A stretch of 64,000 nucleotides of DNA from Bradysia coprophila (Eukaryota; Arthropoda; Insecta; Diptera; Sciaridae). The notes beneath the pieces were generated by a model, which saw nothing but the letters and a program-made list of their open reading frames with translations, did no database searches and was not told the DNA's origin. The stretch is from contig NC_050738.1 of NCBI RefSeq assembly GCF_014529535.1, forward strand, positions 14,090,062 through 14,154,061. The letters run 5' to 3'. Within the stretch, counting starts at the first letter, position 1. Each line of letters starts with the position of its first letter. Shown here piece by piece: positions 51,101 through 62,791 of the stretch. The translations under genes and the position numbers were made by a program.

Positions 51101-53216
51101 TCCCGACTGGACCATATTCAGGGCCGTTCAGGAGCTTATTCAACAATCGAGTCTGAGCAAGGTGGATAAACTTCGGAAAATTTGGGAACCAACGTTCACT
51201 ATCATTTACAAGGAAGCACCAGCCAAGGATGAAGATATCAGTAGCGGAGAAGATGGAAAATCGACTCCAGTCGTGTCGCTAATATCTGGTGGTTCAACTC
51301 TATCACCGAGCTCGCCGCTCCCATCGGCTCCAACAACACTTCAGTGCACCGTTGACGATGTTTTGCAACTGCTTTCTCAGCTCAGTTCAATAAACGTCAA
51401 CCAGAAAGACTCAGAAAACGACAATCTTCTAACATCAGACCTGTTTATGAGCAAAAAAATCACCAACAAATTGCAGCAACAAATTCAAGATCCACTGGTA
51501 TTGTCCAGCAACAGTTTACCGACTTGGTGTGAAGATTTGAATCAATCCTGTCCGTTCCTCTTTCCATTCGAAACGAGGCAATTGTATTTCAATTGTACAG
51601 CGTTCGGAGCCTCTCGCAGCATAGTTTGGTTACAGTCGCAACGGGACGTGACACTGGAACGGCAACGACCCGGTTTGAGTCCACGTCGTGATGATCAACA
51701 CGAATTCAGAGTCGGCCGCTTGAAGCACGAACGAGTTAAAGTTCCTCGGAATGAACGACTTTTGGATTGGGCCATGCAAGTGATGAAAATTCATTGCAAT
51801 CGAAAGTCAGTACTTGAAGTTGAATTTGTCGACGAGGAAGGTACGGGTCTGGGTCCAACATTAGAATTCTACGCTTTAGTAGCTGCTGAATTGCAACGTG
51901 CTGATTTGGCTATGTGGTTGCACGATGACGATGAACCTGATTCCACGACTGACGGTAAAAACAGCGGTGAGGTGGACTTGGGAGAAGGTGCTAAACCGAG
52001 AGGATATTACGTACGAAGAGGGAATGGCTTGTTCCCTGCTCCTCTTCCACAAGAATCCGAAATATGTGAGCAAGTCAGCAAGTATTACTGGTTCTTGGGA
52101 GTGTTTTTGGCCAAGGTATTGCAAGATGGACGACTTGTCGATCTACCGCTATCGAATAGTTTCCTTCAGCTGTTATGTCACAACAAGATTCTCTCGAACA
52201 CAAGCAAAATTACATTACTGAATACCAAAACGAGCGACGACATCATGGCGTCGAGCATCATGTCTGAAGAAAGTGATCGCGATATTGCTGATACATGCAT
52301 GTCGGCTATGTTGGTCCAAGAATTCCCAGAAACTTGCTGGTACGATGGTGTACTCACGCAAGACAATTTAACCGAAATCGATCCGATTCGAGCTGAATTC
52401 TTAAAAGAACTCCAAGAAATCGTTCAAGAAAAACAGAACATCGAACTGAACGATAAACTGAGTGCAGCAGAGAAGCAACAAAAAATCGACAGCATCCGAT
52501 TGAAGACAAAGTCGGGTCCGGTGGCCATAGAAGATTTGGCATTGACATTTTCTTATTTGCCAAGTTCGAAACACTACGGATACACTGCTGCCGATCTGGT
52601 ACCAAATGGATCGGCTATCGATGTGACAATTGAAAATTTGGAAGAATACTGTGAACTTACGTCCAATTTCTGTTTGCAAGACGGAATTTCGAAGCAACTG
52701 GAATCGTTCCACAAAGGTTTTTGCCAGGTGTTCCCACTGAATAAACTGGCGGCATTCACACCGGACGAGGCTCGTATGATGATTTGCGGCGAACAGAATC
52801 CGGAATGGAGCCGAGAAGATTTGATTAACTACACTGAACCGAAGTTGGGATACACGAAAGAAAGGTATGTTTGTGGCGGTTTACCTGTATTGGTTTGATA
52901 AAAATTCTAACAAAAAAAATCAATTTTCTTTAGCCCTGGCTTCATTCGCTTCGTCAACGTGTTGATGAACATGACCGGTCCGGAACGGAAAGCTTTCCTT
53001 CAGTTTACCACCGGTTGCAGTAGTCTACCTCCAGGCGGTTTGTCCAATTTACATCCGAGACTGACGGTCGTGCGTAAAGTAGATGCGGGTGAAGGTAGTT
53101 ATCCGTCTGTGAATACTTGCGTCCATTACCTGAAATTGCCCGACTATCCAACGGAGGAAATTCTCAAGGAACGTTTGCTGACAGCTACGAAGGAGAAAGG
53201 ATTCCATTTGAACTAG
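39106..53216 (+). CDS. HECTD1: HECTD1-type HECT E3 ubiquitin ligase
   Basis: Twelve constitutive coding exons: 39106-39796, 39861-40066, 40138-40357, 40412-40930, 40993-41114, 42067-42247, 42304-42525, 46923-48661, 48727-50433, 50502-50549, 50766-52864 and 52934-53216; 2678 aa in frame (human about 2610). The armadillo-like N-terminus is very conserved ([20 protein letters not shown]). Ankyrin repeats lie at about residues 395-470 ([23 protein letters not shown]). A SUN-like domain is at about 1090-1210 ([17 protein letters not shown]). A MIB/HERC2 domain is at about 1283-1345 ([23 protein letters not shown]). Then come a long Ser/Asn-rich linker, an acidic stretch, and the HECT domain from about 2150 with catalytic Cys2647 in [11 protein letters not shown], ending KGFHLN. 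It ubiquitinates substrates, in vertebrates influencing Wnt signalling and development. Introns are 50-1000 bp except the 4.4-kb intron 7 with retroelements. Confidence 0.96.
41213..41341 (+). CDS. HECTD1: Candidate cassette exon of HECTD1 (129 nt, 43 codons)
   Basis: It lies within the 952-bp intron between exons 5 and 6. It is bordered by AATCAG on the left and GTAAAC on the right, has 129 nt (a multiple of three), is open in the phase that joins both neighbours, and encodes [18 protein letters not shown] followed by a Gln/Arg-rich part and LPPPVHKTV. The peptide has non-repetitive composition unlike surrounding intron. The vertebrate protein as I recall it joins the flanking exons directly, so this exon is likely optional. 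Confidence 0.55.
43800..44089. other. Intron sequence flanking the RNase H remnant
   Basis: Part of HECTD1 intron 7. The border of the transposon remnant on this side is not clear. Confidence 0.3.
44090..44656 (-). pseudogene. Non-LTR retrotransposon ORF2 remnant: RNase H and C-terminal zinc knuckle
   Basis: On the minus strand a frame encodes [18 protein letters not shown], the hallmark end of the retroelement RNase H domain. It is preceded by a GHSG-like stretch damaged by frameshift, and followed downstream in another frame by a Cys-rich C-terminus ([20 protein letters not shown]) typical of arthropod Jockey/R1-like ORF2 proteins. Endonuclease and reverse transcriptase are missing. At least two frame breaks make it non-functional. 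It sits inside HECTD1 intron 7, antisense to the gene. Confidence 0.75.
44699..45776 (-). mobile_element. ORF1-only non-LTR retroelement with intact PHD-finger protein
   Basis: The minus-strand frame 45776-44799 is an uninterrupted 325-aa protein. Residues about 3-56 form a PHD-like zinc finger ([36 protein letters not shown]). A Ser/Pro-rich middle follows, then a C-terminal globular part beginning [20 protein letters not shown] and ending [13 protein letters not shown], as in ORF1/gag-like proteins of arthropod non-LTR elements. After the stop comes about 60-100 bp of 3' sequence (GGCTTGACGGCCATTGATGA) and an A/AATAAA-rich tail (44700-44740 on the opposite strand). No ORF2 follows. It is inserted antisense in HECTD1 intron 7; the 5' border is unclear. 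Confidence 0.75.
46623..46658 (+). CDS. HECTD1: Candidate 36-nt microexon of HECTD1
   Basis: TTATGTTTGTAG precedes and GTGAGA follows a 36-nt segment in HECTD1 intron 7, 265 bp before exon 8. In the phase set by exon 7 it is open and adds the 12 residues [12 protein letters not shown] between DSS and ENRGEF, leaving the frame unchanged. A Ser/Thr-rich microexon at a domain linker fits known regulated microexons, but usage is unproven. Confidence 0.5.
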
Positions 53217-54569
53217 ACAGGAGAGGTTAAGATTTTATTTTTTAATTTTTCTCTTCTTTGCATTGGGAAAATATAAAAATTGGAAAGGAGAAATGTTTCA
53301 TTTTCGTCGTAGTTTTTCTTTCGGTTTTAAGTTTGATTTTTTTCGGAAGTTTTTTTTTTTTTTGCATTAGTTTGGAGGGATGTGTAAATATATTGAAATA
53401 ATTGAGATGAAGAAGTTGTAGAAGATGAAGAAAAAACTTTAAAATGAAAAACCCTATTATAATTAACAGAAACCATCGAAATTTTTAGGAAAATAAATAT
53501 ATTTCTAGACGATAAGGAGATTGTTTTTGCTGTCAATTTGTTAAACAAAAGATGATAAAATATGCGCGGAAGATAAGAGAAAATTTTATTTTTTGGATTG
53601 ATTTGATTATTTAGTCGGTTTTCGGTTTTGTTAATATTAACAAAAAAAAAGAGTTTTTCGTTTGATTGCGATTTGTGGTTTGCTTGGAAGCTATAACACA
53701 CACAACTAAAAAAAAAAGTTTCGCTGATTTTAGTCAAAATAATCAAATTATTTTTCCTCTCATCACTGGAGCACCATTTTTTAAAATAATTCTGTAGCTT
53801 GCATTGCAGCAAGATTATATTCGAAAACAAAATCGTTTTATTTTTCGCTGAAACATTTTTCGACGCCTGTGTAATTCGATCATTGAACTATAATCATTTA
53901 ACTTCGTAAGTGTTCTTTGTCTTACGTTTCGTTGCATTCTGATTGACGACGAATGCTCTTCACACTGTCATCCGAATTGATACGGATAATATGAGGGTTC
54001 AATAGCCTCGCACTTTTGTTGTTTGGCTTTTCTTAATTAGACAAAGAAAATTGATCACTTTGATTATCTTGAATTTCGTTCGTCATCAATCAAAATGAAA
54101 TTGAATCGATCAATATAAAGGTATACCCAAAGTGTGAATAAATAGCGAAATGAATGGATTATTATAATTAGTGTGATATAATTAAACAAAAAAAAAACTT
54201 TTAACAATAAATGAGAAGACAGAATAAAATGAAGAATTGACTAAGAAAAAAAAACAGAAATGAACAATTTAACCAACGTAAAAATTAATAAGCTTACGCG
54301 AGTAAAAACATTAAATTTGAAAATAATATAAATAAAAAACAAATTGAACAGATGATATCACTTTCTCTATTAGACAAGAAAAATTAAAAATTATTTATTG
54401 TAAAACACACACAAAAAATGGTTTAAGAAAATTTATATTAATCCAAGAAAAAAATGAAATAAAAAAATTGATTCAAAAACTTGTCCTGTGTCTGTGTGTA
54501 CAATAAGTTATTATTTCGTATGGTTTGATACATGAGCACAAACATAAATCACATTAAAGAAGCGAGAAA
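53217..54569 (+). other. HECTD1 3' UTR and AT-rich downstream region
   Basis: Very A/T-rich, with several AATAAA hexamers, the first at 53492-53497 and others up to about 54.4 kb. The 167-aa minus-strand frame at 53327-53830 is low-complexity (Lys, Asn, Phe, Ser) and antisense to this UTR; I do not call it. Confidence 0.5.
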
Positions 54570-55660
54570 AGATAATATTTCTCTTAGTCATTAGGCAAAG
54601 GAAAATCAAAATTTGATGTTCATGAGCTGCAATCATTGTACCGCATCGGGCGTAACTTCGTGGAGTTCCATAAGTCCACCAGCAAATTTTCTCGTGTCGC
54701 AATCATTCACTATGTGATTCGTTGTTTGGAAGACATCTTCACAATCACAGTTTGGTGAGCTGTTCATATTCCATTTAAAAATAGTATCGGCACAGCGACC
54801 ATGACTGGTACGAATGCGATTGATCTGGGCCCAAATTTTCCGGTCTTTGTCCATCGCGTTGAGTTTCATTGTTGGATCGTTGATTAGATGCTGGTTTCGT
54901 ATGTTGGCAGAGTTCCAGGATTCTCACCACCTCTCGTTTGCATCGTATGTAAAATTTTCGTCCTTAAAGAAAGGCTCTTTCCAGATCGGATTTCTGGATT
55001 TCAGCCTAGCGGTTATCGGTGCTGAGGATAAAACCTCATGAATAGTCAACGAAACATTCACCGTTATTCCATCGTTATCGTCCATTCACGCATGAGAGCT
55101 TGTTCACGACGGATATTAGCAGGAGCAATTTTCGCTAGGACGGGTAGCCATAGCACTGGAGTTAATTTCTTAGACTTTCGTTTATCTGTACGTCTACCTT
55201 GTTAACGTGAGAGCTGCGTAGCCAAACCAGACAGCCGTTGCATAAACTAGTGCTAGAGCTGCTGTTCTAAGTGTGTCGCCATTACTACCGCATGAGGAAC
55301 CTGCCAATTTCTATATTATGTTGTTACGGGACTTGAGTTTCTGAGCTAATTTGTCAAGGTGAGCTTTATGCGTTTGTGTCCTGTCCAATGTGAAGCCAAG
55401 GTAGGTCGGATTCGGGTTGAATTTCGCCAATTTTCCGCAGAAACTCACGTTTAGTTTATCGGTAGCTTCTCTGTTATTAAGGTGTAAGTAGCTTACCTCT
55501 GTTTTGTCCGGGATCGGACACAGTCGCCAGTCGCCAGTCTCGATAATATTTTTCCAGAACAGCCAGGTCATTTGTGAGTGTGAATCAGAAATACTCTCAT
55601 CTATAAATAAAGAAATCATCCACGCCGAAATCATTAGTGAAGACAGCATGACAACAAGTG
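54570..55660 (-). pseudogene. Decayed non-LTR retrotransposon, reverse transcriptase C-terminus
   Basis: Minus-strand pieces read in order from 55649: RT palm/thumb sequence (PDKTEVSYLHLNNREA, NPNPTYLGFTLDRTQTHKAH, LDKLAQKLKSRNNII), then after a frame break LAGSSCGSNGDTLRTAALAL, then near 54869-54633 IWAQINRIRTSHGRCADTI and a Cys-rich CDCEDVFQTTNHIVNDC. This is the order of the RT end and C-terminal zinc region of jockey-like ORF2 proteins. Several frameshifts and stops show it is dead. It lies just after HECTD1, antisense to it. Confidence 0.8.
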
Positions 55661-55684
55661 TCGAAGAAACGAAACTGTAAAAGA

Positions 55685-55975
55685 TGCCAAAGTTGAAATT
55701 ACCGAATTCAGTGGATATATTGTACAGAATGGTTTAGCTTCTGGAGTCAGTTCCAAGGAATTTATATCGACGCCGCCTTATCAAGTGAAGAGAAATTCCA
55801 GTATCTAATCCAAGTCACCAAAGTCGAATCAGGCGCTCGAAGTGTAGTCGCAAGTTTTCCTCCAACGGCTACAAACTACCTAAAAGCTGTAGATCATCTC
55901 CATTCAGGGTTTGGCAAAGATAAGGTATTGATAGAGGTTTATGTCAGAGTTCTACTTAAGTTGGTTAAGAGGGAT
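55685..55975 (+). pseudogene. Bel/Pao-type LTR retrotransposon gag fragment
   Basis: After a frame break near 55700, the plus strand reads WFSFWSQFQGIYIDAALSS, EEKFQYLIQVTKVESGARSV and FGKDKVLIEVYVRVLLKLV. This pattern (KFQYL, GARS, TNYLKAV, FG+D.L.EVYV+.LL+LV) is the DUF1759-type gag region of Bel/Pao elements. No ATG, protease, polymerase or LTR is seen. It abuts the non-LTR remnant on the left. Confidence 0.7.
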
Positions 55976-55979
55976 GAGG

Positions 55980-57019
55980 TATTCTTTTGAACATCGACTG
56001 ACCGAAATCGACGCTATTTTCTAGTCTCAGATATTTTCCACCTTCCATACCTTGCTCGAAAAATGAAAAAGTCGAAAAATGGGTTTTCGTATTTTGGATT
56101 TCCTTTTTGTAAGGTGGTGAGGTCACTGGCGTTTATTGGTTCGTTGGAAAGCTGAGGTCGAGTACTCCCGGGGCAAATATAACCTTAAAAAAAATTGATG
56201 ATAAAGGGACGAAAATATGACCTCCGCAAAATTTCTCAGAATAGATGGAATGGAACCGCGGTGAACTTTGATGAGGGCTGTGACCTCACTATTTCAATTA
56301 TTTGATTAAATTATTATTTATTATGAATGTGAAGGACCTCAGCCTTACAGCGATGCCAATATATAGTAGTTTGTCAGAGTGGGACGTGGGACACACAGTT
56401 TTTATCTGTTAGGTAGTCACGAGAAATGCGTTGTGGACCCAAGAAAACAAAATTCTGAGAAAGTTATCTAACAAATCAGTTCGTTGAAAATTTCATATAA
56501 TTGCGCATTGCGAAACATTGAGTGAACCTACAAGTGTGTTTACTACGGTTTGCCATTTTGGGCTATTTAGAAGTTTCTAAAAATTCAAATATTCAAGTTG
56601 AACTAACAACCAAAGTGAAATAAGTGAAGATACGTTGTCATTGGAAATGGATTTTATGTGAGTTCTGGTTTCTGGTTACTTGGATTACCATCCCACCCAC
56701 ATCAACCAACTACTCTCTCAATAAAGTTTCACCTTTGTAAAAATGTACAAACAGCACTGTCCCACACTTGATTAGTACTTTTACCCTGAGGCCGAAACAG
56801 TTTTGATAGAAGTTTCTATCAAAAAGTCTCTACTTGAATATTCGCCAGGTAGGAAAGGGGAAAGATAAGCTCTGCTAGAGATTAAGCTGAAACTTGACTG
56901 AACTTGTCAATGATGTTAAATGGGTTTTTCACCTGTTAACAATAGCCACAAGAAAAATAAGTTATGATCTGCGTAAGGTCGTCATATAGCAAAAATAAAT
57001 GTCAAAACAAATGAAGTAA
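55980..57019. other. Intergenic, no gene seen
   Basis: About 1 kb without recognisable coding sequence; some of it may be eroded transposon. Confidence 0.4.
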
Positions 57020-57246
57020 TAGATTTTTCTGTATACGTGAGAGTGTATTGGTGAGCTATGATATGAATCGGTCGGTAGGGAAAGTAAACGGTCGAGAAGG
57101 AAAGTAACGGTTGGGAAGGAAAGCACCAACACACTCTCACTATTACAGAAAAATATCTTTCAAAATACCCCAATACACACTCGATGTGTGTTTTCGCTTG
57201 GGCTTCGCCCGCGCGTGCACACACATCTTGTGTGTATTGGGGTATG
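57020..57246. repeat. Two adjacent inverted repeats with short tandem repeat
   Basis: The first pair is AGATTTTTCTGTATACGTGA at 57021 and its diverged complement ending AGAAAAATAT at about 57160, around three imperfect 19-bp units like CGGTTGGGAAGGAAAGTAA. The second is TACCCCAATACACAC at about 57165 with GTGTGTATTGGGGTA at about 57231, enclosing a GC-rich hairpin GGGCTTCGCCC. Confidence 0.6.
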
Positions 57247-57659
57247 TTGAAATATACTATTACATCGATCCGTTAAAAATTCTTAGTTAAAAGGCATAAG
57301 ATGTTCCGCTTCTTTTGTTTCAATAACGTGTCCCCAATCATCATCCAACTTCCAGTAATCTTATAGTAAAACGTCTGAAGCATCGCGTTGACTGAACTCG
57401 TACATCACGCTCGAAAGTGACAGGGAAACTCTCTTTAGAGGATGATTAAATATTTATAGGTGTTGCATTCGATAAAAAAACAAATTTTACAATTTCAAAA
57501 AATGATTTAATCCTTTTTGTAGACGAACATTATGTAGTACATGTGGCTCACTTGTTGGTAAATAATTTAATTCGAACCAAATATTTAAATAGAGTTAGTA
57601 AGGAAGCGAAATGAATCGATGAATTAACATTAATCGGGACCGAAGTTTAATACTATTTT
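57247..57659. other. Region downstream of ACADVL (its 3' UTR)
   Basis: Presumably includes the 3' UTR of the minus-strand ACADVL gene. I did not find a clear poly(A) signal close to the stop. Confidence 0.4.
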
Positions 57660-60600
57660 TCACACATCAATTGGACTAACTGTGACGACACCTTGATTCG
57701 CGCATATAGTCTTGGAAATTGTGGACATTTTGCCGTATAAACTATGGAAAGCGGGATTGTGGATTTTCTTGTTGTTCACCTGAATTCGATCGTAGGCCTG
57801 TGATAGAATTGAATTAAAATCAATTTCCGCTTTTCCGTCTAACGTAAAAGAAATCAAAACACTCACCTCAATGCACCAAGCCTCGGCCATCAAACGTTCA
57901 TGATCGGCTGTGTCCAATTTCTTGTTTAGTGACGTTGATGCTCTGGATAGAACAACGACCATTGCATAGGTATCAATTGCACAATCAGCCAAACGATTCA
58001 ACAGGAATTGCTGGTCGACGATATTTTTGCCATGTTTGATAAGTAGCTGCTCAACAGTCTTACCGAACAATTGAATGGATTCACCACAAAGTTTAGCTGA
58101 ATCCTGTAGACTCGGATGCACATGTTGGCTCAAATCCACACCTCCCAATCCAACAGAACGAATTGATCTGTTCAAAAATTCGTTCAAAATGAGACCCAAA
58201 TTGGCTGTAGGATTTCTGAATGCTTTCTGCAGTTCCTTCAGATGAGATCCGGCGTCTGAAAAAGTAAATTAAATGGATTTGTGATCAGGAACTCAATTGT
58301 CGGAAATTCAAATGATAAACTGCCATACATTGGATTCCAGTAAGAGCGACAAACAATCTCAAAATGTCGTTTGTGCCTTCAAAGATTCTGAAAATTCTCA
58401 GATCTCTCAGGATTCGTTCCAAACCAGTGTCTTTCATGAAACCCATGCCGCCCATAATTTGAATCGCCTCGTCACAAACGTACCAAGCTGCCTCAGAAGC
58501 GAATACTTTGGAAATTGCTGCCTCTAAATGATAATCTTGACTGCCACGATCCATGTTACCCGATATCATGTATGCCATGGACTGTGCAGTGTACTGCAAT
58601 GTGGCCATACGTGCCAATTTCTCTTGGACTCCTTCGAATTCCTCAATTTTTTTGCCGAACTGAAGACCTACAATCAATCCAAGAAGTTGATGTCTTTCCG
58701 AGTGGAATGCGTTTCCGTAAACTTACGATTTGCGGCAAATTCTGATGCTTTTTTAATGCATGTGGCCATCGTTCCAGCAAGTGTACCAGCCATTCCGAAA
58801 CGTCCATTATTCTGAAAGGATGAACTAATTAAAATCCAGAAAGTTGACTCACTGAGAACCAATGAAATACCAAAATTTGCATAGCCACTTTGAATCCATC
58901 TCCGACTTCACCGATAACATTTTCAACCGGCACTTTACAATCTTCGAAGTACACTTCCGCGGTATTTGAACACTTTATTCCCATTTTCTTCTCTGGTGGG
59001 CCATTTGTCACACCACCAAAACCACGCTCAACGATGAACGCAGTAACTTTGTCCCTTGTCTTGCCGGTTTTTGGATCAACAATTTCAGTCTTAGCGAACA
59101 CAGTAAGGATGTCAGCAATGCCTCCGTTAGATATCCAAATCTGCAAATGTGGGAAGCAATGAGAATCAAGTCGATTTGACGAAAGGGCAAAAATTACTTT
59201 GGATCCGTTGAGAACGAAATGTTTACCATCAGGAGAAAGAACAGCACGCGTTTTTATTGAAGAAGCATCCGAACCACTACCCGGTTCGGTTAAACAGAAC
59301 GCAGCAAACACTCTTCCTTGATCGGTTACCATTGGCAAGTACTTTTGTTTTTGTTCGGGCGTTCCAAACAACAAAATTCCCTGCCAAGCAAATATAGTTA
59401 TCGTAAAAGTAAAAACGGTGAAACTATTCGATGGATACCTTAAATCCTATACTCTGATGTGCGCCCAAACAGATTCCAAGTCCTAAATCGTTCGCTCCTA
59501 CTATTTCTCCCATTCTCGCGTATTGCGTATTGTTCGCACCGATTCCACCATATTCTGCTGGGACTTGGAATGACATACCGCCCAATTCCCACAAAGCACT
59601 TTGAGTGGCTGGATCGATTGTCGCTGTATCGTCATTTTTAACTGGGTCATTTACTTCCTGCACAAAAACGACGTTTTACATTCACCGGGATTATATATTT
59701 CGAAAACCCGTTTGCAATCTTACCGTAAAGAATTTTGTTACCGGATCGACGAACATCTGAATAGTTTCTCGTTGTTCCTAGAATTATCTTTTTAATAGAT
59801 CACCGATATCACTGCGGTAATCACAGCAGCTTACCTCGGTTAGGACATCGGGATAGGGAAAAACTTGTGACGCTTCCAATTCTCCGCGAAACATATTCGC
59901 CATGAAGGAAAAGTTCGGCTGCAATTTTGCATCCTTCTTTTCAGCTTGTACTTTCGGTTGGCCAGCTGCCGTTGCTAGCGCTCTACATTCAAAATAATGG
60001 ACTGATTAGTTGCCATATAAACGCAGGTAAAAGCTATTAGATGACGAATTCATCATATTTCATATCAAGCCATATCAAGAGTTCGAATAACAGGTAGGAG
60101 ACAATTGAATATAGTTGTGATAAAACATAGATAAAGAATGAAGGTTGGTATAAACTGTAACTTGTCTACCGAAGTGTGAAGGTTTGGTTTATCTTCCTCG
60201 GAACCGTAAAAACAAAGGCCATTTTTCATTATATAAAGTCTAAAATTCCCTCGAAAATTCCTGTCTGAAAGAAAATGTTCAATCGCTCCACAATTTTTTT
60301 TTTGTGGAGAAAAGGAAGCTGAACATACTAGCTACTTTAACGAATACGTAGCAGCCATAGTAGCACTAGTATAGTTGAATGTTAATTCAACATGTATCAA
60401 TAAAATCGAATGTACTTTGAGCGATTATAAAATAACAGTAAAACACCAAAGTCCAAAGTCCTTTCGCGAGTGAACAACATCAAAATAAATTGTCGTCATC
60501 AATGTGACTCTCTTCACAACTTTCATCATTTTAAAAATCATATGAAACGCTCGATCTTTACGAAGTTATTCAAGTCCGGAAATGTATGTAGGTTTACCTC

Positions 60601-60662
60601 TTGAATTCTACATTTGAAACGATTCTGCTATTTCTAGCTACAAGTTGTCCGAACTTCAACAT
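57660..60662 (-). CDS. ACADVL: Very long-chain acyl-CoA dehydrogenase, mitochondrial
   Basis: Ten minus-strand exons: 60662-60598, 59982-59835, 59777-59724, 59657-59439, 59380-59198, 59140-58871, 58811-58727, 58667-58329, 58255-57867 and 57797-57660; 629 aa in frame (human 655). It catalyses the FAD-dependent first step of mitochondrial beta-oxidation of long-chain acyl-CoAs at the inner membrane. The first exon encodes a basic, presequence-like [18 protein letters not shown]. Later come [84 protein letters not shown] and [20 protein letters not shown]. The catalytic Glu is at about residue 437 in [13 protein letters not shown]. The C-terminal extension ([30 protein letters not shown]) is specific to the VLCAD/ACAD9 type and argues against short- or medium-chain enzymes. 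ACAD9 is the main alternative. Confidence 0.94.
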
Positions 60663-62040
60663 TTTTTTTAACTCTATAATTTTTCGAACACAATTTTTGC
60701 TGGTTACACACGACGAGTTCGCTTATTAATGATTCTATATCACCGTGTTACGGTTTTGCAATAAGATACGTATGATGAAGAAGCAACAAAAAACGATAGT
60801 AAATATTTTGAAACTTTGGACTGAAGAATTACAATTTATTATTAGAGAGCTATTATTGGTCACTCACTCTCTCTCCCTTTTGTTGACAGACTGAACGTTT
60901 GATGATTTCGTGCAACTAATTCACAATTGTTGTGGAGGGCTATTTTTTGAAAAAAAAAATGTTTTCTTTCGAAGAGGAGGATATCACACGTAAAATGATT
61001 TGCCATGATGTTTGGTAAAAATGTCTCATACTTTAAAATGAACATAAAATGTTGGTAAATAAAATCTAGAACCCAAGTTGTTTACCAATTGAAGTTATAA
61101 TTGTCTCCGCAACTGTTATATAACTTCTATGCATATGTTGCGAGTGGTTCAAAATTAATGAAACTGAAAGACTTTGTTACTAAGACCACAGCACTAAAGC
61201 TCCAAGCATGAATATTGGATTGTGAGATGTCAAAAGTTTGGAGTCTATTTTACACATTACGCATACATGCAAACTAAGTACATGTTAGTGTTTGTTGATT
61301 TTCCTTCAGCCAATAGAAACTAGAGACTTAGACTTTATTGACTTTTTGTATGCAATATTGGTGCTTGGAAAGAGTGCTATGCTAAGACACATAATAGAAT
61401 ATTGATCTTCAAGTAATTGAAGAAATTTTACTTTTGAATCATTATAAATGTTCATGGCGATGAGTGAGGTGAAAGAGAAAAGTGAAATGAAAACGATGAA
61501 AAAAAATAATTAAAACTTAAACTAATCAGGATACTCACCATAAAACTCATAATTTCGACCATTAAAATCAAGAGATTCGGTTAATTAATATTATATTGGT
61601 TGTAGGTGCCACTCTTGAATGCTATACTCCAAACTAAGGCGAAAACTTTCCAAGATCCAAATTTTCACGGGTCGGGATGACGGCTTAGCCTGATCACCTT
61701 TTGGAACGTAATGAATCTCTTAATAAAAAAAAGTTCGAAAACAGCTACTACTTCTGGCCAATGAGTTAATAGTAGTATGCATGTTAAAAAAGAGGAAATG
61801 AGAGGATTTTGTGTATTTAAATCAAAAGAGGTATAGTTCTGACTTCTGATCACTACCAACGATATGCCTAACATCTATAAAAAGTTGAACCAATGGCCCT
61901 CTCACTAGAACAAACTGACAAATTAAAATGAAAAATCATATATTTAAATGAGTGTGTGGCAGGTCCGTGTACAGATGATGGTTCTGAAAGAACTTTCAGA
62001 ACTTTGGTACAGCAGTAAAATGAGTCTCTAAAGTGTCCAC
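60663..62040. other. ACADVL-SZRD1 divergent spacer, part 1
   Basis: It contains the ACADVL promoter side. A perfect 20-bp palindrome TTCTGAAAGAACTTTCAGAA lies at about 61982-62001. No coding exon was recognised; minus-strand frames here lack any family feature. Confidence 0.4.
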
Positions 62041-62217
62041 TCCACTCAACAAAAAGTACTCCGTGAGAGAGCGAGCTAAACGAAAGAAAAAAATGAAAAA
62101 ATTCAATTTTTTCTCTCAAACGAAGTAGTTTTTTGGTAAGAATTTGTTCAATTTTTGCTTTGTTGTCAAATAAACGGCTCTCACGGCTCTCTCACGGAGT
62201 ACTTTTTGTTGAGTGGA
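62041..62217. mobile_element. MITE with 30-bp perfect TIR, 177 bp
   Basis: The left end TCCACTCAACAAAAAGTACT continues CCGTGAGAGA and is matched exactly by its reverse complement at the right end (TCTCTCACGG, then AGTACTTTTTGTTGAGTGGA). A second TCTCACGG-like copy lies just inside the right end. No target duplication was obvious. It lies between ACADVL and SZRD1. Confidence 0.75.
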
Positions 62218-62791
62218 ATGGGAACTTGAGCATAAATGTCAAAAGTAAAGGGACACTCATAACACCAAAAGCAAAGCAAAGTTGACGTTTTCGTGTTAGT
62301 GGTGTGTGTGATATAATTTCTCAATGAATTTCGGGTCATATATCCTTTAGGTAGTCTACCTCTATGGGTTGAACTAGTGTCATGCGTATCTTGCTCATAT
62401 TTATTGCATCATAAAGACTGTAGCCGTCTGTAAAAGGTATGAAATAATCGACCGAAAACCTCGAATTAGAGTGCTTGTGATTCTCCGCTGTGAACGATCT
62501 TGTGATATCGACAGAGATCATATTATGTTCTTCCTGAAATTGTCCTGAAATTCCATGCCTCTCGATCTCAAATAATTCAAATTCTTTGTAACTCTTTTTT
62601 TGAAATTTTTTCGTTGGTAGCAATATGTTGCAGAGCTACCAACAGCAATGAACGAATAAATCGAATCCACTGTAAGAAATCTGTCAACACTCACCATTGA
62701 TGATTTTTGCTGTAATTTTTTTGATAAAAATTTTTGCACATCGATTCTCTGCCTTGCCTTATTTCGTCCCAAAATCAATCGAAGGATCATC
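62218..62791 (+). promoter_or_regulatory. SZRD1 upstream region
   Basis: About 570 bp from the MITE to the SZRD1 ATG, presumably promoter and 5' UTR. Minus-strand frames here (62336-62623, 62518-62934) are antisense to SZRD1 and have no recognisable domain. Confidence 0.4.

Noticed and set aside
53327..53830. 167-aa minus-strand open frame
   Set aside because: It is antisense to the HECTD1 3' UTR, with low-complexity Lys/Asn/Phe/Ser composition caused by AT-rich sequence and no domain.
61982..62001. Heat-shock-element-like palindrome TTCTGAAAGAACTTTCAGAA
   Set aside because: The spacing of GAA/TTC blocks does not match the alternating 5-bp HSE pattern well enough to call a regulatory site.
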